The notes beneath the pieces were generated by a model. That model had not been told where the DNA came from, ran no database searches, and saw nothing but the letters and a program-made list of their open reading frames with translations. Below are positions 56,253 to 64,000 of a DNA stretch of 64,000 nucleotides, piece by piece (positions within the stretch are counted from its first letter, which is position 1; each line of letters starts with the position of its first letter). Both the position numbers and the translations under genes were made by a program. This DNA comes from Chamaecyparis obtusa (lineage: Eukaryota > Streptophyta > Pinopsida > Cupressales > Cupressaceae), in NCBI GenBank assembly GCA_027943335.1, contig BSBK01000760.1:492501-556500 (forward strand). Direction: 5' to 3'.

Positions 56253-57350
56253 TGTAATACCCCAAAATTGGCATCTTGTTATCTTAACCAATTTTGTTGC
56301 ATTTAGTCTCATTCTATCAATTCTGAATCATCAAAGTCCTATTGTACTAGGCAATTCTATCTTCTGATTGACTTTACTTGATTGAGTGTCAAATGTAGAA
56401 AACCTTAAATCTACATCAATCATATATTATATTTAATTCCTAAATATCAACTATAATTAGCTAAATAAACCCAATGATTGATTAATTTAATTATAAAAGT
56501 CCTAGCACTTTAATTAAATTAAATCTACCCTCTTTAGCTAAAACACATGAAAAATGAATTAAATAAATATTTAATTTTTTAAATAAATATCCTCATCTCA
56601 ATAAATGAATTTAATTATTCAAATAATTGAGAAAATCCACTTATGAGGCAATATTGTATTTATTTAAATTAAATATTCTCTCCAAATCTTCTCTACAGTT
56701 CAGAAAAGGAAACTTTGAGTTAATTAAGAATTCAAAAAGGGAAATAAAATAGTTAAAGCTCCACACAGACAAAAATAAAAAGTTGACTACCTCTCTACAG
56801 GAAACTTTCTATTCTGAACTGAATTCTCATTCAATCTCCACCGTTCGTCTAATTCAATCTCGATCGTCGATTGAACCTGAGATTGTATAAAAGAACCCTC
56901 ATTTCTCATTCAAAGGATCCAACTTTTCAAGCAACGAAGTGCTGCCGCATTGTTATCAGAACTCATTTGCATTCAAGCTTTCATTTCTTAGCATAATCTT
57001 CATTTCTAGATTAATATATCATGTTAAGCTTAATCATGCATTTCATTGCTTAATCTAGTTTGCTTTCATTATTCTTAGATTAATTTCATCATTTCTAGAT
57101 TAATTACACATTCATTCTATATTAAAATTGTATTTTCTTTCAATCAAATCCTTCATTCTAGTTGTAGTCTATGGTTGCGGGACTCTCAATTCTGAGAGCA
57201 ATTTCGAACCCTACCTAGATAGAAGGCAACAAGTTGAATCATCCAGATAGGCGAGATGAATAACCTCATAGTCATTCTTGGTTGCAGCTGGTGAATAATG
57301 ACTAGGTTGAAGTGTGAGGCTGAATCAGAGGCCCATATTTAGTTCATACA
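56253..57350 (+). repeat. Element C 3' LTR
   Basis: 1098 bp, partner of 29377-30453, followed by CCTAA. Confidence 0.94.
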
Positions 57351-57355
57351 CCTAA

Positions 57356-57450
57356 TAGATTTGTAACTCTGATCTTCCTGAAGATGCTTATGATGTGATA
57401 TAACTGATTCTGTTAAACTATGTCAATACAAATTTTTTTAAAAAAAATAA
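57356..57450 (+). mobile_element. LINE, segment 4 (3' end with A-rich tail)
   Basis: Sequence following the right TSD of element C. It ends in a TTTTTTTAAAAAAAATAAAA run at about 57433-57452, which fits the poly(A) tail of the LINE. With segments 1-3 the LINE adds up to about 5.9 kb, the usual length of plant L1 elements. Confidence 0.65.
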
Positions 57451-58024
57451 AATTATTTATTTTTGTTAATGTTTTTGTTTAAAGGCCTTTCGTCATTAAA
57501 GGTTTTAATTTTTTGTGTTCAGTTTATTTATTGTCATTCAGTTTTCTTAGGTTATTGTTTACTTTTATTATCCCCTTAGCGTGTCAAGACTTTCAAGTTC
57601 CATTACATTTTTATTTACATGTAATATAATATGTGATACCTAATTAAATTCTAAAAATACCCGAGTCGAGCATTTTTAAGGATATTGCATTTTATTTTTG
57701 CGTGAACCCACAATAGTGGGTTACACTTTTTTAGAGGAAGGAATTCCTCTTTCTCAGCAAAGTCATGAATTTTAATGGTTTCGATTAGAAGTAACTTTCA
57801 ATGACAAGTGCTTTTTACTTTCGATTGAAAGTCCCTGATTGAAACCCTCATAAGTAGGGGGTTTCAATAGAAAGTGGGTTTTGATAGAAACCCCCTTTCT
57901 ATTTTTGATTGGAACCCCTAACTTAGGGGGTTTCGATGCAATTTTTGAGTAAAATTAACCCTATTGTTGTTATCATTTAAACAATGGGGTTTGTCCATTT
58001 TTTTTTTTAATTTCAGTCGTATTT
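57451..58024. other. Dyad-rich stretch of unknown origin
   Basis: AT-rich and without a credible ORF. It contains a hairpin GTGAACCCAC-aata-GTGGGTTACAC (57702-57725) and a cluster of TTTCRATWGAAA-like dyads (57777-57940). Possibly subterminal sequence of the DNA transposon that ends at 59045. Confidence 0.45.
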
Positions 58025-58850
<826 letters not shown>

Positions 58851-59045
58851 TATGACTAAATATATGACTAAATCAACAACAGAATCAGTGACTAAATAAA
58901 TGACTAAAATCATTTAGTCATAAATTTAGTCGCATTATAAATGACTACAAATTAAATACTAATACTCACATGACTAAGTTTAGTCATTTATATACAATTT
59001 TTAGTAGTTTTTTTAGTCGTATATTGTTATTTTTGTACTAGTGGA
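58851..59045 (-). mobile_element. Terminus of a CACTA-like DNA transposon
   Basis: Read on the minus strand, the edge begins CACTAGTACAAAAATAACA (59045 leftwards), the form of CACTA (En/Spm) terminal inverted repeats. Inside it are repeated ATGACTAAAT / ATTTAGTCAT units in both orientations, as expected for subterminal transposase-binding repeats. The element body would extend left through the microsatellite. The other end is not visible in the window. Confidence 0.6.
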
Positions 59046-60199
59046 AGTGATTTGGTTGATTTGATGTATTTAGGAAAGGGAGTTAACATAAAAATAGAAA
59101 GGTACTTTGTTCCCTATTATACAATCATCCCTCATTTTGTAATAAAAAAAGGAGGTTGGGTCCACTTGGATAAGCTCTTCACTCCTTATCATATGGGGGT
59201 CAGTATGGCAAGGCATAGTGACCTTGAGGGATTCTACAATATGTTTAGAGCTTTGATTAAGGGATCTACCTTATCTCATATTTTCAATTTTCCTAAAGAT
59301 TTGATTAGAAATGAATTTGATGAAGAGGCATAGGAAGGTAGAAAAGAGAAATGGGTTGCATACAACAAATTGTTGGGTATTGTACAAAAAATGGAACTTA
59401 GTCATGATCCATTAAAAAAATTCAATTCTTTTGTTGCCAAAATGAATACATTGGTTGATCACTTTCAAAAAGTCACGTTGGCTTTGAAACAAAAAAAAAA
59501 CATCAATTGCAGCAAACCAAGTGAGAACAATCAGGGGATAAATTTGTACAAGTATCATCTCTAGCAGTAGTAGACACACAAAAGGAGGAAAGAAATCGAT
59601 TGGAATCGGGTGATAATGCAGGTGTTTTGCAGAAGTTTTTATATGCACCACTTTCCTCTTTTCAAACTAGAATGAGGCCTTCAGGGGCATCATCTCCACC
59701 ACCATAGTCAAAAGATGGGAAAGTTGAGGATAGACCTACCCCTCTGCCTCCAAGAAATGAGAGAATATATAAGAGGCTAAGAGGTTAATTTATTAATGAG
59801 GAGAAATATGATAGTGTTGAGGAGGAGAAAGGGAAATAAATTATGAAGTATGAAGAGCCTTCTAAATCTCAGCCACAACCAATGAATGAGATCAAAATAA
59901 TTGATATAGAGGATTCACCATATAGAAGTCCATCACCACCTCCTCTATCCTCTTCACCTCCAAGGAAGGACGATATACCAATGGAAGAACAACCAATTGA
60001 GGATGAAGAGAGTATAATTATTGTTATTGATAGAGATTTATAGATTGGTCTCCCTCCTACTCTAAGGTCACTTGAATTGGATCTCACCTCTCTAGATATT
60101 CAAGGTAGAGCACTTCTAGATGCTACAAGAGAGGCTTGTAATGAGTCCCTCAAGGATGAGACATTTGTAAAGAGTCAAGCTTTCTTGCAATTGGTTTGG
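59046..60199 (+). pseudogene. Fragment of an unrecognised retroelement-like ORF
   Basis: Coding-like sequence lying between the CACTA-like end and element F. The first part reads LVDLMYLGKG, then KKGGWVHLDKLFTPYHMGVS and MARHSDLEGFYNMFRALIKG (59147-59260). After a TAG at 59331 a helical stretch follows (NKLLGIVQKMELSHDPLKKF). After a gap with shifts comes an acidic, Pro-rich region (PSPPPLSSSPPRKDDIPMEE, about 59929) and LEGRALLDATREACNESL-like helix near 60100. No catalytic motif, knuckle or known domain is visible. Pro/Glu-rich linkers and the setting between transposons suggest an accessory ORF of a non-autonomous element. I do not name a function. Confidence 0.45.
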
Positions 60200-61062
60200 T
60201 GTTGGAAACTACAATTGAAGCAATTGTTGTATTGTCATTGATGTCAAACCTCAACTAGTGAGACAGTTTCTATCTAAGAAAGTACTATATCTATTGGTTG
60301 ATGAGAAGGATTAGGCCAAGGGTGATAAAAATAGAACCTAGAGAAAGGTTGAGTTATTTGATACTTCAATGAGTACTTGATTATGTGGCACAATGATAAG
60401 ATAATGTATTTTTTATTTAAGTAAGAAGCAAGATTGAACAAGTGGGCTTAACTGAGAAAAAGTGAAGAAATCTAGTTTAAGCTGAGTGATGTTAGTGTTG
60501 ACCAAGAGCTAGTATATGCCGAGTAAATTTAGTGTTGACCGAACATAAATTTATTGCTAAGCGACAACATTAGTTGAGGGAGACAGTTTGAAGAGATGAC
60601 CTAGTTACGCAGTGATGACCGAGGAGTTGAACACAGTATTGACTGAGCGTCAGTAATTTACATTTGAGGAAGAATTCAAATTCCTAGCCAACATAGTTGA
60701 ATTCTTGGATTATGTAAAATGTGTTGAATTTATTAATAGAGTGTATGGAGCATTTAATGCATAGTAAACCATTTTATTGTGATTCCAATAAAGAGATTGA
60801 AGATGTTTCTAGATGGATGGATGAAGGACTTAAATGTTGGAAGGATTCTATGAATCCGACCTAAACCTAAGATGTTTTGCAAGTTAAATACTATTGGATA
60901 GTGGACTGCACTGTTATTTATTTATGGTATACATTCTGTAATGACCGAGTAGTGTTGGTGATTAGATTTGAGTTGTTGAAGTGTTTAAAAGTTTAATTGA
61001 TACATCTGGACCTGAGAACAACTAATTCACCTCCCTCTTTGTTGTTCTAAATCATATTAACA
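60200..61062 (+). repeat. Element F 5' LTR
   Basis: TGTTGGAAACTACA to ATATTAACA, 863 bp. No second copy is available, so the left edge rests on TG plus position and the right edge on CA plus the PBS. It contains TTGTCATTGATGTCAA near 60231. Confidence 0.75.
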
Positions 61063-61064
61063 AT

Positions 61065-61076
61065 TGGTATTAGAGT
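61065..61076 (+). other. Element F primer-binding site
   Basis: TGGTATTAGAGT, two mismatches from the initiator tRNA-Met site TGGTATCAGAGC, two bases after the LTR. Confidence 0.8.
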
Positions 61077-61119
61077 TGTTGGTTCTTACACAAAATAAGT
61101 TTAAATGTACTTGAAGAAG

Positions 61120-62037
61120 ATGATCAAGATGTATAAAAAGTAGGTACTGAAGTTGAATAAGGAGAACTTCCCTGCATGGCAGAGTTTGATAAAAATGCAT
61201 CTAGCTAGTATTGGTGACTCAGTGAAATATTATGTTGAACATGACTATGTTACACCTTTGACTGCCGAGGAGATGAGAGCTAAACATGAACACAACCAAA
61301 CAATGTTGGAGATTGCATCTGCCTTAAGCTATCCTGAATTTGAAGACATTAAAGATTACAAAAATGCAAAGAAAATGTGGGACACTCTTGCAAATATCTA
61401 TGGTGGTTATGCAAATGTACTAAGGGAAAAAGCTGAAAGCCTGAGAGGTAAGTTTGATGAAATGAAAATGCAAGATGGTGAAAATATTGCTCAATATTGT
61501 GGTAGAATCAAGGAGGTAGTAAATTATATTAGAGGAGCTAATGGAACTATTGATGATGAAACTGTTATTGGAAAGGTATTGATAAATTTGCTTCCTATAT
61601 ATGCCATCAGAATTTTAGAAATTCAAGAATCTAGATGTAACCCTGGTAATGTTCTAACTCTGGAAAGTCTTGTTGGTAAGCTTACTGCTTTTGAGCTTTC
61701 TAACTATGATAACTACATTGTTGCTAATGTTGAATCTGCATTCAAGTCACAAATGGTTTCACATAAGTCTAAGAAGGAAAAATAAATATGTATAAGTGAT
61801 ATTGAAATTGATAGTGACACATCCGATGAGGAACTAGAGGATCGTGAAGCTCTTATGGCTAGAAGATTGAAAAAAGAAAAAGGAAAATATAAAGGTAAAC
61901 TTCCTATCATATGTTTTTCATGTAATAAAGTTGGCCATATAGCTGCAAGATGCCCTGATAGGAATGACAAGGATGAGGAAAGAGAAAGCAAGTATAAGGA
62001 TAAGAGAGAAAATAGAGGTTACCAAAGGTACAAGGAC
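61120..62037 (+). pseudogene. Element F gag
   Basis: Frame from ATG 61120. A TAG at 61141 (Gln expected) is followed by the Copia Gag block: LNKENFPAWQSLIKMHLASI (61153), NAKKMWDTLANIYGGY (about 61363), LRGKFDEMKMQDGENIAQYC (about 61441), then VLINLLPIYAIRI and LTLESLVGKLTAFELS. A zinc knuckle, CFSCNKVGHIAARC, lies near 61909 in a Lys/Arg/Glu-rich context. Stops are TAG 61141 and TAA 61783 only, with no frameshift. The frame runs on into protease after a TAA at 62038. Confidence 0.92.
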
Positions 62038-63665
62038 TAAAAGGATAAAGGTAAGAAATCCTGCTATATTGCTGAAGAAGAAACTGACACTGGTAATGAT
62101 GATTTTGAAATTGAAGTAGTTTATGTTGCTATGAAAGATGAGTCTGATGATGATGAGAAAACTGCACTTGTTTCTTATGTGAGCAAAGGTGATAAATGGA
62201 TTATTGATAGTGGTTTCTCACATCACATGACTAGTGACAAAAGTAAATTTGATACCCTAGATCATTAAAAAGGTAGAAGTGTTAAGTTTGGTAATGATGC
62301 ACCATGTCCTATAAAGGGTAAATGATTAATTAAGCTAACTGATAAGATCACTTGTGAAAATTCTTATTGGGTTGAAGGTCTTAACTATAATTTTCTAAGT
62401 GTTGCACAACTTAATAACACTAGTTACCGAGTGGAGTTTCATCACAGAAAGGCTAAAATATTTGATGCCATTGGTGAACTGATTGGAAGTGGAGAACAGA
62501 CTAAAGGTAATTTGTTCTATCTAGATTTATCTAAAGAGACATGCTTGATTGCACAATTTTATGATGTATGGTTATGGTATAAGAGGCTATGTCATGTTAA
62601 CTTTGACAATCTGGTAAATATTAGTAAAAAGAAGAAAGTTAGAGGTTTGCCGAGATTGAAGAAACCTTATAATGTGATGTGCAAAAAATGTCAGTTGGGT
62701 AAAATGACAAAGTCTAGTTTCACAAGTAAGACTTTTACTTCTAAAAATGTTTTGGATATGGTTCATACTGACCTTTGTGGACCTATGGGTGTACAAAGCT
62801 ATTGTGGTGCTAAATACTTTATTTTGTTTGTTGATGATTACACTAGGATGATGATGGTAATGTTTTTAAAAGAAAAATATGATGCATTTCAATTGTTTAA
62901 GTAGTATTTGGCTAAGGTTAAAAAGGAGACAAGTAGAAACTTGAAATGTCTGAGATCTGACGGAGGTGGAGAGTTTATATCAAATGAGTTCAATCTGTTC
63001 TACAATGATAGAGGAATCAAGAGATAAATGTCTGCACCTAAAACACCTCCATAGAATGGTATAGCTGAGAGAAGAAACATATCTATCATGGATTGTTCAA
63101 GGACACTAATGGTTGAGAAGAATATTGCACAAAAGTAATGGAAAAAAGTTGTAAGTACCACTATTTATACCTTAAACTGAGTACAACTAAAAAAAGGTAC
63201 AAATGTTACACCTTATGAATTATGGCATGGTTATGCACCTAATGTAAGATACTTTAGAATCTTTGGGAGAAAATGCTATATATTAAAAGATAATAGAAAT
63301 GGAAAGTTTGATGCAAAAAGTGACGAGGGCATATTCCTAGGCTATTCCACAAAGAGTAAAGCTTGCAAGTGGTTGAACTCTAACACTAACAAAATTGTGG
63401 AAAGTGTAAATGTGAAGGTTGATGAATATGCAGAAAAAAATGAAGAGGAAAGCAAAAGAGAACCCGAAGATTATAGATCTTTTGTCTATATAGAAGAAGG
63501 AGAGGCAAGTAACACACTTGCACCTGATGCAGAGTCTTAGGTAAGCAATGCCAAGCACCAGGAAGAAACTACCAAGCATTAGGAGGATGCTATAGAATAT
63601 CAGGAAGAGGGTGCCGAGCAATTAGAGGTTGAATCTGATAATCTTGTTGGAGATTTTCCAGCAGG
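62038..63665 (+). pseudogene. Element F pol: protease and integrase
   Basis: Same frame as gag. The protease has WIIDSGFSHHMTSDKSKF (62198) with the DSG triad, and LNYNFLSVAQL. The GAG-pre-integrase domain has WLWYKRLCHVNFDNL (62569) and MCKKCQLGKM (62680). The integrase core has MVHTDLCGP (62758, Asp), ILFVDDYTRM, CLRSDGGGEF (62948, Asp) and TPP-stop-NGIAERRN (63043, catalytic Glu). C-terminal: TPYELWHGYAPNVRYFRIFG (about 63209), SDEGIFLGYS (63321) and VNVKVDEY (63409). The tail is acidic and Gln/Glu-rich, as in the RT linker of Copia. About ten stops are present and no frameshift. RT does not follow; the frame is lost at about 63666. Confidence 0.92.
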
Positions 63666-63675
63666 CTAGTACTGA

Positions 63676-64000
63676 CTGTATGTTTGTCATTGATGACAAC
63701 ATATGGAAAGTAGCATGCGTGGAAGTCTTATGCAGTAAGATTTCAATATATGTAGCATGGACATGATATCAACATGATATCATGGGTGCAGAGGTTAACT
63801 ATTAGTACATACATTTATATAGCAGCTTGTGTCAACAGTGTTCCTGACAGAGTAACAGGCAGTGTTCTATGTATGGTTGTCCATACAGTTATCATGGAGC
63901 CTTGCACACTTGGATATATGTTGAAGATATGTTAGTGATGTTTTAGTTATGGATGCATAGTCTGTTGATGAGTAGAAGTGAAGTTATGCAGTCGCTATTT
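63676..64000. repeat. LTR-like sequence truncated by the window edge
   Basis: Starts near TGTATGTTTGTCATTGATGA (63677), which resembles the LTRs of the Copia elements here. GCACACTTGGATATATGTTGAAG (from about 63904) resembles part of the element D LTR. It interrupts element F between integrase and RT. The exact left edge is uncertain by about 10 bp. Confidence 0.5.

Larger units (their letters stand above)
29377..57350 (+). mobile_element. Element C: large Ty3/Gypsy retrotransposon with antisense PMD gene (TSD CCTAA)
   Basis: LTRs at 29377-30453 and 56253-57350, with CCTAA at 29372-29376 and 57351-57355. Without nested element B it is about 17.5 kb. Order: 5' LTR, long leader, gag, protease remnant, RT, RNase H, integrase, then about 6 kb of extra 3' sequence with two tandem-repeat arrays and an antisense gene. 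RT before integrase makes it Ty3/Gypsy. Its size and the antisense ORF between integrase and 3' LTR recall the Tat lineage (Grande and RetroSor carry antisense ORFs there), which is my inference. LTR mismatch is about 5% over the first ~200 bases. Confidence 0.93.
60200..63675 (+). mobile_element. Element F: Ty1/Copia retrotransposon, 5' part
   Basis: 5' LTR, PBS, and gag-protease-integrase in a single frame. RT and the 3' LTR are not in the window because the frame breaks near 63670 at another LTR-like sequence. Likely TSD copy TTTGG at 60195-60199; its partner lies outside. Confidence 0.85.

Overview
The window reads as a nest of transposable elements from a large-genome seed plant. A gymnosperm is my best guess, from the mix of old, long-LTR Ty3/Gypsy and Ty1/Copia elements, a plant L1-type LINE with a DUF4283-like ORF1, and the complete lack of host genes; nothing in the sequence names the species. 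I see no host protein gene, tRNA, rRNA or CRISPR array.

The organising fact is that bases 1 to about 57,450 are essentially one L1-type LINE of roughly 5.9 kb, blown apart by later insertions. Its pieces are 1-2823 (ORF1 and endonuclease), 19498-22412 (reverse transcriptase and C-terminal domain), 29342-29376 (35 bp of 3' sequence) and 57356-57450 (3' end with an A-rich tail). Three LTR retrotransposons sit inside it: element A (Gypsy-type, 2824-19497, gag and protease only), element D (Copia, 22413-29336, TSD TAATT) and element C (Gypsy, 29377-57350, TSD CCTAA). A in turn holds a solo LTR (5075-6237, TSD GTGAT) and element E (6750-14641, minus strand, TSD TGGTA). C holds element B (33368-43838, minus strand, TSD TTAGC). 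LTR divergence counted by eye agrees with this order: B about 1%, E and C about 5%, A and D about 7-8%.

Right of the LINE come a short unassigned stretch with dyad-rich repeats, a long TA/CA microsatellite (58.0-58.85 kb) and a CACTA-like transposon end (TAGTG at 59041-59045). After these lie a fragment of an unrecognised element ORF (59.05-60.2 kb) and a Copia element F (from 60200). F runs through gag, protease and integrase and is cut near 63.67 kb by what looks like another LTR that leaves the window.

No element is intact. D and F have whole gag-protease-integrase frames and D also has RT/RNase H, all with stops. C has a complete but decayed gag-pol plus about 6 kb of extra 3' sequence carrying an antisense gene with a plant mobile domain (PMD). 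B keeps a nearly open gag but has lost RT and the integrase core by two deletions that preserve the frame. A has no RT or integrase. E has two unusual ORFs (a multi-zinc-knuckle protein and a ~1,200-codon charged protein) and no pol at all; its second ORF has a TATA box and leader of its own.

The most unusual signal is a set of short, degenerate, CGCG-centred palindromes in arrays. The consensus is TATCGCGCGATA in B and CTCGCGCGAG in C. The arrays lie at matching places in both elements (just after the 5' LTR and about 0.35-0.6 kb before gag), and C has a third array directly upstream of the antisense PMD gene.
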